Below, piece by piece: positions 35,946 through 44,013 of a DNA stretch of 64,000 nucleotides; the stretch's first letter is position 1; each line of letters opens with the position of its first letter. The notes below the pieces were generated by a model, which was not told where the DNA came from, made no database searches, and was given only the letters and a program-made list of their open reading frames with translations. Origin of the DNA: DYCT01 sp051875715 (GTDB lineage Bacteria > Bacteroidota > Bacteroidia > Bacteroidales > Bacteroidaceae); assembly GCA_051875715.1 (NCBI GenBank), contig JBJEHD010000017.1, positions 13,361-77,360 on the forward strand. Reading direction: 5' to 3'. Position numbers and translations under genes: made by a program.

Positions 35946-37070
35946 ATGGAGAAGAAAAAGGTTCTATACATCAAGTATAACTTGAATATGGATGGAGTCA
36001 CCAGTCTGTTCCTTAACATGAGCAATCATTGGAATCAGGTAGAGATTGATTATCTGATTGATACGAAGGAGGTGCCACCTTCGATAGGTGAACGGTTGCG
36101 GCGGACAGGTACCATCTATTCCATCGCAGAGGCTTTTGCAAAGCGGAGCGTGCGTGTCCCGTTTTTCCTCTATAAGTTGTATTATGTGTGTAGGATGTTT
36201 CTTCGGGGCAAGTACGACGTGGTGCATCTGCACACTGGAGAGATTGATCGTTGCATTTTCTTGTTGCTTGCCATGTTGTGTGGCATCAAGACTCGGATTA
36301 TCCATTCGCATAGCGCGGCCTCGGAAACAGGAACTTCCCCACAAAGAGAACGGTTGTTCAAACTAATGATGAAGGTTTCGGCCACTCATTATTTTGCTTG
36401 CTCGGATGTGGCGGCGGCATGGATGTTTCCGAAAAGCGTGGTGGACTCATCTGCCTATTTGATTATTCGAAATGGCATTGATGCAGAGGCTTTTCAGTAT
36501 CGTCCGCAGCAGAGGAAACGGATGCGCGACGAAATGGGGTTGAATGGGCAGTTTGTCTGTTGTTCGGTGGGACGTCTGGAGAAGGTGAAGAACTATGCCT
36601 TTTTATTGGAAGTCTTCGACCGAATTCTGCATCGTCGGTCTGATAGTTTGTTATTGCTGATAGGGCAGGGATCTGAACGTAATCAGTTGCAGAGCATTGT
36701 GGCACAGAAAGGTATAGGTGAACAGGTTCGTTTCTTGGGCGGACGGGATGATATCCCGGCGCTATTGAATGCAGTGGATTGTTTTCTGTTGCCTTCTTTA
36801 TTCGAGGGATTGCCATTGACGTTGGTGGAGGCCCAGGTATCCGGATTGTGGTGCTTAGCCAGCGACTGTGTGCCCCGTCAGGTGCAGATTACGGAGAATG
36901 TTGAGTTCATATCGTTGAAGGAAACGGCCGAGACATGGGCGGATTGTGCTTTGTCCGCTTTAAGTCACGAACGGACAGGTCATGCCAATCGGGCGGTAGA
37001 AGCAGGTTACGATGTGCGGACGGTCGTGTCTGGTCTGGAGAAATTTTATAGAGAAGGAATAATAGGTTGA
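35946..37070 (+). CDS. GT4-family glycosyltransferase
   Basis: A 374-residue retaining glycosyltransferase with two Rossmann domains (GT-B). The C-terminal domain has RNGIDAEAF, SVGRLEKVKNYAFLLEVF and the donor-site LLPSLFEGLPLTLVEA with the EX7E-type glutamates. DVVHLHTGEIDR in the N-domain resembles EpsF/CapM-type capsule transferases. The sugar and linkage cannot be deduced. It follows the flippase gene by 7 bases. Confidence 0.9.
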   Translation: MEKKKVLYIKYNLNMDGVTSLFLNMSNHWNQVEIDYLIDTKEVPPSIGERLRRTGTIYSIAEAFAKRSVRVPFFLYKLYYVCRMFLRGKYDVVHLHTGEIDRCIFLLLAMLCGIKTRIIHSHSAASETGTSPQRERLFKLMMKVSATHYFACSDVAAAWMFPKSVVDSSAYLIIRNGIDAEAFQYRPQQRKRMRDEMGLNGQFVCCSVGRLEKVKNYAFLLEVFDRILHRRSDSLLLLIGQGSERNQLQSIVAQKGIGEQVRFLGGRDDIPALLNAVDCFLLPSLFEGLPLTLVEAQVSGLWCLASDCVPRQVQITENVEFISLKETAETWADCALSALSHERTGHANRAVEAGYDVRTVVSGLEKFYREGIIG

Positions 37071-37084
37071 AAAGAGCGGCAGTG

Positions 37085-37116
37085 TTTGTCTCTCTCAGAT
37101 AGAATACGTACATTTG
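37085..37116 (+). promoter_or_regulatory. Internal promoter in the polysaccharide locus
   Basis: TTTG, a 20-base spacer and TACATTTG: both boxes match the Bacteroides consensus exactly. It lies in the 59-base gap before the CDP-ribitol synthase gene and could drive the distal half of the locus on its own. Confidence 0.65.
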
Positions 37117-37129
37117 AAAAAAAACAAAT

Positions 37130-38503
37130 ATGAGGAATATTGCTGTCATATTAGCAGGAGGAACGGGACAACGTTTAGGCGATTCGGTCCCCAAACAATT
37201 TTTGAAAGTTGCAGGGAAGAAGGTGATTGAACATACGTTGGACGTGTTTCAGAATCATCCATTAATTGATGAAATTGCGGTCGTGTCTAATCCGTCATAT
37301 GTGAATGAAGTGGAGGAGATAGCGATGAAGAATGGGTACACGAAACTGAAGAAGATATTGCAAGGAGGTCAGGAGCGGTATCATTCCAGCCTGTCGGCTA
37401 TTGAGGCATATGAAGAAGAGGTTAACTTGATCTTTCATGATGCTGTCCGGCCGTTGGTCAACCAGCGTATCATCACCGATTGTATTCGTGCGTTGGATAC
37501 CTATCATGCGGTAGACGTTGCGATTAAAACGACAGACACCATAATTCAGGTGGATGAACGGAATCACATCAATGGAATCCCAGTTCGCGACTACTTGCGT
37601 AATGGACAAACGCCACAGGCCTTTAGACGTTCGGTAATAAAAAAAGCATACGAACGGGCTCTGCAGGATCCGCAGTTTCGGACAACGGACGATTGTGGCG
37701 TGGTCTACAAATATCTGCCGGATGAACCTGTTTATGTGGTGAACGGAGAACAGTTCAATATGAAACTGACATATAAGGAAGACTTGTTTTTGCTGGATAA
37801 ATTGTTTCAGTTGAAGTCGCTGGCCGACCAAAATGAAACCATTACCCCAAGAGCGCAGGAGTTGTTGCCAACTTCTGTCATTGTTGTATTTGGTGGGTCG
37901 TATGGCATCGGGGGAGATATTGTGAACATCTGTCGGACATATGGAGCACATGTGTATTCTTACAGTCGTTCGGCCAACGGTGTGGATGTGTCGGATCGGA
38001 CATCGGTGTATGGGGCATTGGAAGAAGTCTATCAGAAGGAAGGCCGCATTGATGCTGTGATTAACACAGCTGGCATATTAGACAAGATTTCATTGACGAA
38101 TATGGGATATGACGATATCTTGCGTAGCATTCATGTGAATTACTTGGGATCGGTAATTGTGGCAAAAGAAGCTTTCCCCTATTTGAGAGAGAGTAAGGGT
38201 TCGCTGCTATTATTCACTTCCAGTTCCTATACGAGGGGAAGGGCATTGTACAGCCTGTACTCTTCATCAAAAGCCGCTATCGTTAACTTCGTCCAGGCAT
38301 TGAGCGAAGAGTGGCACGATGCTCATGTTCGCATCAACTGTATCAATCCGGAGCGGACCAAGACACCGATGCGGGTGAAGAACTTTGGTATAGAACCGGA
38401 TAATACATTGTTGAAGTCCAATGTGGTAGCTGCGGTTTCCGTGAACAGTATATTCTCATCAATGACAGGAGAGGTTATTGATGTAAAAATTAAGAAGATA
38501 TGA
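37130..38503 (+). CDS. Bifunctional ribitol-5-phosphate cytidylyltransferase / reductase (Bcs1/Acs1-like)
   Basis: A 457-residue fusion. Residues 1-230 are an IspD/TarI-type cytidylyltransferase (LAGGTGQRLGDSVPKQFL, HDAVRPLV, TPQAFR). Residues about 245-457 are a short-chain dehydrogenase (VVFGGSYGIGGDIV for NAD(P) binding, a Ser-rich FTSSSYTRG and the catalytic YSSSK). This order and length match Haemophilus influenzae Acs1/Bcs1, which reduces ribulose 5-phosphate and makes CDP-ribitol for the type a and b capsules. The next gene, overlapping by 4 bases, is a polyol-phosphate transferase, which supports the assignment. A different CDP-polyol product remains possible. Confidence 0.87.
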   Translation: MRNIAVILAGGTGQRLGDSVPKQFLKVAGKKVIEHTLDVFQNHPLIDEIAVVSNPSYVNEVEEIAMKNGYTKLKKILQGGQERYHSSLSAIEAYEEEVNLIFHDAVRPLVNQRIITDCIRALDTYHAVDVAIKTTDTIIQVDERNHINGIPVRDYLRNGQTPQAFRRSVIKKAYERALQDPQFRTTDDCGVVYKYLPDEPVYVVNGEQFNMKLTYKEDLFLLDKLFQLKSLADQNETITPRAQELLPTSVIVVFGGSYGIGGDIVNICRTYGAHVYSYSRSANGVDVSDRTSVYGALEEVYQKEGRIDAVINTAGILDKISLTNMGYDDILRSIHVNYLGSVIVAKEAFPYLRESKGSLLLFTSSSYTRGRALYSLYSSSKAAIVNFVQALSEEWHDAHVRINCINPERTKTPMRVKNFGIEPDNTLLKSNVVAAVSVNSIFSSMTGEVIDVKIKKI

Positions 38504-39765
38504 GTTTGCTGAATGTGGTTACGCTCATGCGCCAGATGATAAAACGCAGAAGCGTGAAGGAACTGGTGATGAAAAATGTGGAACTGCTGTACGGCTATCC
38601 GATGTATGCTGTCTCGTTCCTTATGCCACGTTGTCGTAAGAAATGGTTGATCGGGAGTCATATAGGTTTTGCGGGTAACTCAAAGTATTTTTTCATTGAC
38701 ATGGTGTCTAACCATCGGCAAGATGTTCAATGCATATGGATTACAGCATCCAGAACCGAGGTAAAACACTTGAGTGAGTTGGGGCTGCCTGCCTATTACC
38801 GTTGGAGTTGGAAAGGACTGTGGCACTGTTTGACAGCCGGATCCTATATCTTTAGTTATCAGTTGACGGACGTGAACTTTTGGACTTCTGGTGGGGTGAA
38901 GCGTGTTAATCTGTGGCATGGAGTTGGAATAAAGAACATTGAGTTCAAGACAAGCAAGGGATCGGGCAAATTGATTTGTGATGAAAAGAACGTACTTGCA
39001 CGTATTTATCTGCCTTATCAGTTCAAACGTCCTCATTGCTTTTTGTCGACCTCGCCATTGATGACGCAGCATTTCATGGAGTGCTTTCGGATTGACCGGT
39101 CAAGCTGTATTGAGTTTCTTTATCCGAGATGCGAACTGTTTTTCTGGGGTAGGGAACGGTTGAAAAAGTTTGTCGACAAGTATGAGACGGCAAGCAGCCG
39201 ACAATTGATTAGGAGGTTGGAACAAAGTCGCAAGTCATATTTGTATATGCCAACATGGAGGTCGAAGCGTTCGAACTTTGTGGAGGAGGTTCATTTCGAT
39301 TTTGCCGCGCTCAACCAGATTCTGGTTGAGAAGAATGACTTGTTCTTGCTGAAACTGCATCCGGAGGAGGCTTTTTCGTTGGAATCAGTACGTGATTACT
39401 CCAATATCATCGTGCTGGACAAACGTATAGATATTTATCCGATATTGCCGTTCACTTCTGTGTTGGTTACTGATTATTCTTCTATCTATTATGACTATAT
39501 TATGATGCGTGACAAGGATGTGTTACTGTTCCCGTTCGATTATAAAGAATATATCACGGCAGATAGAGATTTGGCCTTTGATTTTGATGAATATACTCCG
39601 GGCAAGCGTGTTCATACATTCGAGGAATTGCTGCAATACGTGAAGGACGATGTGCCTTTGGCCTTCTCTCATCGGGATTGGATTGTCCGTCAATTTTGGG
39701 GTGAACCAATACGGGAAGAGGCATCGGAAGATATATATAGATATTTAACCAATAAAGATGAATAG
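38500..39765 (+). CDS. CDP-glycerol/CDP-ribitol phosphotransferase family protein
   Basis: A 421-residue GT-B-fold enzyme of the TagF/TagB/TarL group (Glyphos_transf). It shows NLWHGVGIKNIEF (acceptor-side HG motif), YMPTWRSKR and TDYSSIYYDYIMM, the CDP-polyol-binding signature. It should transfer a polyol phosphate from CDP-polyol to a growing glycan. Given the CDP-ribitol synthase directly upstream (ATG overlaps its stop), ribitol phosphate is the probable donor. It lacks long basic amphipathic N-terminal membrane helices but begins with a basic stretch. Confidence 0.88.
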   Translation: MSLLNVVTLMRQMIKRRSVKELVMKNVELLYGYPMYAVSFLMPRCRKKWLIGSHIGFAGNSKYFFIDMVSNHRQDVQCIWITASRTEVKHLSELGLPAYYRWSWKGLWHCLTAGSYIFSYQLTDVNFWTSGGVKRVNLWHGVGIKNIEFKTSKGSGKLICDEKNVLARIYLPYQFKRPHCFLSTSPLMTQHFMECFRIDRSSCIEFLYPRCELFFWGRERLKKFVDKYETASSRQLIRRLEQSRKSYLYMPTWRSKRSNFVEEVHFDFAALNQILVEKNDLFLLKLHPEEAFSLESVRDYSNIIVLDKRIDIYPILPFTSVLVTDYSSIYYDYIMMRDKDVLLFPFDYKEYITADRDLAFDFDEYTPGKRVHTFEELLQYVKDDVPLAFSHRDWIVRQFWGEPIREEASEDIYRYLTNKDE

Positions 39766-40585
39766 ATCTATGGAACGAGTTGCAGTGATTATGTCAATCT
39801 ATAAGAATGATACGGTCTCTGTTGTGAGGGAATGTGTAGAAAGTTTGTTGCACCAGTTGTGTGAGGGTATAATCATTGACTTGTGGATTCAATTTGATGG
39901 TAAGGTGGATGCGGATGTAGATTTGTATTTGCATAAGATGCAGCAGACGCATTCTCTATTTATTTTCCAGCGTTCGGAGAACAAAGGATTGGCATTTTCT
40001 CTTAATGAATTGATAGAACGTGTAAGAGAAAAGGATTATACTTATATCGCACGTATGGATGCGGACGACATATCTATGCCTGATAGGATTGCCAAGCAAG
40101 TGGCATTTCTGCAACACCATAAGGAGGTCGATTGCGTTGGGACGTGGGCGGTTGAGTTTGATACAAATGGGGACTATTTCCACAAGCAGATGCCAGTGAC
40201 CCATGATGAATGCTTTCGCTTTTTTGCCAGAAGAGATTGCATGATTCATCCTACTGTAATGTTTCGAAATACCTACTTCGATAAGGCTGGTCTGTATCCA
40301 GAGGACACCTATTTTGGAGAAGATACTATGATGTGGGCAAATGGTTTCTATCATGGTTGTGTCTTTGCTAATATACCGGAGTATTTGTTGCGGTTCAGAT
40401 TGGATGGTCAGTTTTTTCAACGGCGGAGAGGTTGGAAACATGCAAAATCTATTTTTCAACTGCGACACAGAGTAAATAAGATGTTAGGTTTCGGCTGGAA
40501 GTCAGAGGCATATGCCTGCTTATATTCCTTGGCCAAATTGATGCCGACTGCGATTCTAAATGTGATATACAAAAATATGAGATAA
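39758..40585 (+). CDS. GT2-family glycosyltransferase
   Basis: A 275-residue inverting GT-A glycosyltransferase. It shows VAVIMSIYKNDTVSVVRECV at the start, the metal-binding DxD as RMDADDISMPDRIAKQ near 105 and the acceptor-side GEDTMMW near 193. It overlaps the upstream gene by 8 bases; a second Met four codons in (39770) is an alternative start that removes the overlap. Donor sugar unknown. Confidence 0.9.
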   Translation: MNRSMERVAVIMSIYKNDTVSVVRECVESLLHQLCEGIIIDLWIQFDGKVDADVDLYLHKMQQTHSLFIFQRSENKGLAFSLNELIERVREKDYTYIARMDADDISMPDRIAKQVAFLQHHKEVDCVGTWAVEFDTNGDYFHKQMPVTHDECFRFFARRDCMIHPTVMFRNTYFDKAGLYPEDTYFGEDTMMWANGFYHGCVFANIPEYLLRFRLDGQFFQRRRGWKHAKSIFQLRHRVNKMLGFGWKSEAYACLYSLAKLMPTAILNVIYKNMR

Positions 40586-40604
40586 CTATTTGACGGTTTG
40601 TGAT

Positions 40605-41630
40605 ATGTTGTTGAGTTTGTTGTTCTTCCTTCAATCATGGATAGGCTTGGATGGAGGTTTGCCCTGCCCAGAGGAAATATTGCCGAAGGTCGCACCGTAT
40701 GTAACTCGGTATGGCTATTTTAACTATGAGGAAACAAATGGATATCACGCCCATCAGTCGGTAGCGTATAATCCAATCACCAATCATTTGTATTTTGGCA
40801 TAAAAAATTCGTATGAGGATATGTCGGAGGCGTATGTCTATGAAACAGATATGCAACTGAATGAGGTGGGACGATATCGGTTGGAAAAAGCATACCATAT
40901 CAATGATATGATGTTCTCGGAAGACTACAGGAGTGTGATGATTGCCCCTTTGGATACGTCTAAGCCTTATTTGCGGATGTATTCGTTCCCGGATTTTACT
41001 TATGTTCGGGATGTGGACTTGTCGGATTTCTTCCCTCAGGATGAGCCGATTGATGCCGTTTGTAACGCACACGAGGATAGCCTTTATGTGGTCAAGGCTC
41101 GGAATCGGATCGTGCTGCTTGATTATGAGTTTAGAGAAAAGGGTACAATAGAAATAGACCAAGCGGACAAACATGGCGATCCGCTGTTGTCTCAGGCAAT
41201 GGAGTACTATCAAGGTTATATTTTGCAGTTGAATGCTGGATCGTATTCTCATATGGGAACAACACGCAATATGTATTTGAACGTGATTCGGGCAGATGGG
41301 TCCAAGGTAGAAACTTACCGTTATCCAGATAGTGAAGAGAACATGGAAGCGGAAGGAATATGTTGTATAGGCGGAGGCAAGTATTTGATTACCGCCTATT
41401 TAGGAACTAAGATAGAAGTGCGTTTGTTAGATTTCAATCTTCCTACGCACACACATTCGTGTGCAGATCTATTGGATTTGGATAAGACGAACGTTATAGA
41501 GAAATCTCAGTTGTCCGTTCGTCCATCTGCGCCGGCAATAGGCCAGTCTTATTTTGACACGGCTGTGAACAAACCGCTGTGGTGGAACGGGGCTCACTGG
41601 GTGGATGCAGCGGGAAAAGAGTACAAATAA
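40605..41630 (+). CDS. Uncharacterised beta-propeller-like protein of the polysaccharide locus
   Basis: A 341-residue protein of unknown function. The start at 40605 gives a hydrophobic N-terminus (MLLSLLFFLQSWIGL) that may be a signal peptide or anchor; the TTG at 40590 is less likely. The body contains repeated short beta motifs (VAYNPITNHLYFGI, LYVVKARNRIVLLDYEF, LLDFNL) suggestive of a propeller. The last 35 residues (RPSAPAIGQSYFDTAVNKP, then WWNGAHWVDAAG) resemble the small C-terminal module found on phage tail and surface proteins. It may bind or modify the polymer outside the cell; this is inference from context. Confidence 0.6.
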   Translation: MLLSLLFFLQSWIGLDGGLPCPEEILPKVAPYVTRYGYFNYEETNGYHAHQSVAYNPITNHLYFGIKNSYEDMSEAYVYETDMQLNEVGRYRLEKAYHINDMMFSEDYRSVMIAPLDTSKPYLRMYSFPDFTYVRDVDLSDFFPQDEPIDAVCNAHEDSLYVVKARNRIVLLDYEFREKGTIEIDQADKHGDPLLSQAMEYYQGYILQLNAGSYSHMGTTRNMYLNVIRADGSKVETYRYPDSEENMEAEGICCIGGGKYLITAYLGTKIEVRLLDFNLPTHTHSCADLLDLDKTNVIEKSQLSVRPSAPAIGQSYFDTAVNKPLWWNGAHWVDAAGKEYK

Positions 41631-41677
41631 GAGTGTGTGACGGAGGGGAACGTGTGGACCTTAGCGATTTGGAATAG

Positions 41678-42946
41678 ATGAACAGAAAGTATAAGGGTGT
41701 CGTTTTAGGTATGAAGTACCTATTAACGTATTTGAGTATGTTGGCTGTGTTCCAGGGCTTGTTGGTTGCGGTTTCCACCATACCGAGCCAGTATATAAAA
41801 GAACAGGTCCTATCCTCTGTCGAGACATGGGAGAAAGAAGGATTAAAGTATAGGATAGGGCAGATTCCTCTTTTTCGTTTAGATAATTTCACAGATGCTT
41901 TGATGATGAACATTGCTTTGGGGGTAGATTCCGATTGCCCTTTGGAATCATCTCTGCGATGTACCTACACGTTACAAGACGATCGTATGAGTATACTGGA
42001 AGGCATACGCGATTTGTATTATTCTCATACGGAAACTGATAAGCGAATCGACTATACTCGCTATTGGAACGGTTATTTGGTTTTCTTGCGTCCTGTTTTA
42101 TTGCTTGCTGACTGTCAGCATATTCGCATTATCAATGCAATCCTGCTGTTGTTGCTTGCCGGAATTGTCGTGTGGCAGTCTTTCCTTAAAGGAATGCCTG
42201 ACACAGGATGGGCTTTTATGGGTTCCGCTATGTTGTTTAATTTGTGGATTGTGCCTCTGACAGTCCAATATTCAAATACGTTTTATGTGGCTTTGCTGGC
42301 TTGCCTATATGTGCTATTGCATAAATCCATTTATAGGTTACAAGAGTGGGGATTTTTTTTCTTTGTAGTTGGAAGCGTGACATGTTATGTTGATTTGCTG
42401 ACAACCCCATTGCTGACATTGTGTGTGCCCCTTACATTTCTAGTCCAAAGGACTTTTATTGTGAACGAAAGGAGGATTGAACTGGTGAAACAGCGTTATC
42501 AGTTAGTCCTTGGTTGTACGTCTTTGTGGATTGTTGGCTATGCAGTTGTGTGGATAGGTAAATGGATATTGGCCGCATGGTTGGTGGACTATAAAATATC
42601 CGACGCAATTGCTCAGATCGTATTTAGGACATCCACATCTTTTGAAGGGTATGATTTCTCTATTATCGGGATGTTATATCATTTGACAGCCTATCCATCA
42701 TTAATGGTGTTTATTTCCAGTATAGTAATTTTATTTTTGTATTGGAACATACGAACGTATCGTAGAAATGCATCGCTGTGGCTAAATTATAGTCCCTTAT
42801 TACTGCTTTCTTTGTTTCCGGTGGGTTGGGTGTTGGTGCTCCGCAATCATTCAGTAATACACTTTTGGTTTGTATGGCGTGTTTTTTTCGCGTCTGCTTT
42901 TGCCTATGCCTTGTTTCTGATGAATGTAAGAAAGAAGTGCGATTAG
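41678..42946 (+). CDS. Uncharacterised multi-pass membrane protein
   Basis: A 422-residue membrane protein with about 9-10 hydrophobic helices. After the first helix there is an extracytoplasmic loop of about 115 residues containing DSDCPLESSLRCTY and RIDYTRYWNGYLVFLRP. The RYWNGYLVFLRP stretch before the second helix is characteristic of a family of unknown membrane proteins found in capsule loci, with a topology reminiscent of GT-C enzymes. A role as polyprenol-dependent transferase is possible but not shown. It is the last AT-rich gene before the inserted nuclease gene. Confidence 0.6.
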   Translation: MNRKYKGVVLGMKYLLTYLSMLAVFQGLLVAVSTIPSQYIKEQVLSSVETWEKEGLKYRIGQIPLFRLDNFTDALMMNIALGVDSDCPLESSLRCTYTLQDDRMSILEGIRDLYYSHTETDKRIDYTRYWNGYLVFLRPVLLLADCQHIRIINAILLLLLAGIVVWQSFLKGMPDTGWAFMGSAMLFNLWIVPLTVQYSNTFYVALLACLYVLLHKSIYRLQEWGFFFFVVGSVTCYVDLLTTPLLTLCVPLTFLVQRTFIVNERRIELVKQRYQLVLGCTSLWIVGYAVVWIGKWILAAWLVDYKISDAIAQIVFRTSTSFEGYDFSIIGMLYHLTAYPSLMVFISSIVILFLYWNIRTYRRNASLWLNYSPLLLLSLFPVGWVLVLRNHSVIHFWFVWRVFFASAFAYALFLMNVRKKCD

Positions 42947-42996
42947 AGAGGTAAGGCTATCATTACAGAGTTGTTGTAGATATCCTTGATTATATG

Positions 42997-43027
42997 TGTG
43001 AGAATACGAAGATTTTTTCTACATTTG
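42997..43027 (+). promoter_or_regulatory. Promoter of the Rpn-type nuclease gene
   Basis: TGTG, a 19-base spacer and TACATTTG (perfect -7). It lies about 50 bases upstream of the ATG, so the nuclease gene carries its own promoter inside the polysaccharide locus. Confidence 0.5.
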
Positions 43028-43074
43028 TACATAATTAAAGGCTCGGGAATCAATTTGGATAGGAGGAATGCAAT

Positions 43075-43953
43075 ATGGAAGAGAAGAAGCAAGAACTGGT
43101 ACGTTTCGACTGGGCGATGAAGCGCCTGTTGCGGGACAAGGCCAATTATGTCGTGCTGGAAGGCCTGATCACGACGTTGTTGGGGAAACGCATCCGCATT
43201 CAGAAGTTGCTGGAGAGCGAGAGCAACCAGGAGTCCGAGGAGGACAAGTGCAACCGTGTGGACGTGCTTGCCGAGGACGAGTCGGGTGCGTTGTATCTGA
43301 TTGAGGTGCAGAACGAGACCGAGTTCGCTTATTTCCAGCGCATGCTTTTCGGTACGTCGAAACTGGTGACGGAATACATCAACCGTGGCCAGGGCTATGA
43401 GCAGATTCGCAAGGTCTACAGCATCAACATCGTCTATTTCAACCTGGGTTGCGGCAAGGACATCGTCTACCACGGCAAGACGGAATTCCGTGGCCTTCAC
43501 AACAAGGAGTTGCTGGAGTTGTCCCCGTTCCAGCGCCAGAAGTTCCAGGTTTCCGAGGTCAGTGCGCTCTATCCGGAATACTATATCTTGAAGGTGAACG
43601 ACTTCAACAAGTGGTCCCGTGTTCCGTTGGAGCAGTGGATTTACTTCCTGAACACGGGCGACATCCCCTCCGATGCGACGGCGCCGGGTCTGGACGAGGC
43701 TCGCGAAAAGCTCCGTCTGGAGCGCATGAGCAAGGCGGACTTGGCGGCCTATTACCACCATCTGGACAACGTGGTCATCCTGCGTGACAACATTCAGACG
43801 GCGAGAGGCGAGGGCCGTGCGGAAGGTCTTGCCGAAGGCCGTAAGGCGATTGCCTTGAATCTGCGTCGCATGGGCCTTTCGGTGGAAGAGATATGCCAGG
43901 CTACAGGCCTTTCGGCGGAAGAAGTAAAAAATGAAATGGATGACAGACGTTAG
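43075..43953 (+). CDS. Rpn-family PD-(D/E)XK nuclease / putative transposase
   Basis: A 292-residue protein of the recombination-promoting nuclease group. The nuclease core is visible as VDVLAEDESGALYLIEVQNE, giving the Asp and the E-x-Q of the PD-(D/E)XK site, after an N-terminal helix with FDWAMKRLLRDKANYVVLEG. The C-terminal part has the Gly/Ala/Glu repeat GEGRAEGLAEGRK and a short helix-turn-helix-like GLSVEEICQATGLSAEEV. It is clearly more GC-rich than both neighbours and has its own promoter, which fits separate acquisition. These genes are often multicopy; no terminal repeats were seen around this one. Confidence 0.88.
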   Translation: MEEKKQELVRFDWAMKRLLRDKANYVVLEGLITTLLGKRIRIQKLLESESNQESEEDKCNRVDVLAEDESGALYLIEVQNETEFAYFQRMLFGTSKLVTEYINRGQGYEQIRKVYSINIVYFNLGCGKDIVYHGKTEFRGLHNKELLELSPFQRQKFQVSEVSALYPEYYILKVNDFNKWSRVPLEQWIYFLNTGDIPSDATAPGLDEAREKLRLERMSKADLAAYYHHLDNVVILRDNIQTARGEGRAEGLAEGRKAIALNLRRMGLSVEEICQATGLSAEEVKNEMDDRR

Positions 43954-44013
43954 CCTAAAAGGGTTGAACCAAGTAAAACGATAATATAGACAAAATATCA
44001 AAAAGAAAGTAAT

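Noticed and set aside
43075..43953. Complete insertion sequence around the Rpn gene
   Set aside because: No terminal inverted repeats or target duplication could be seen on either side.
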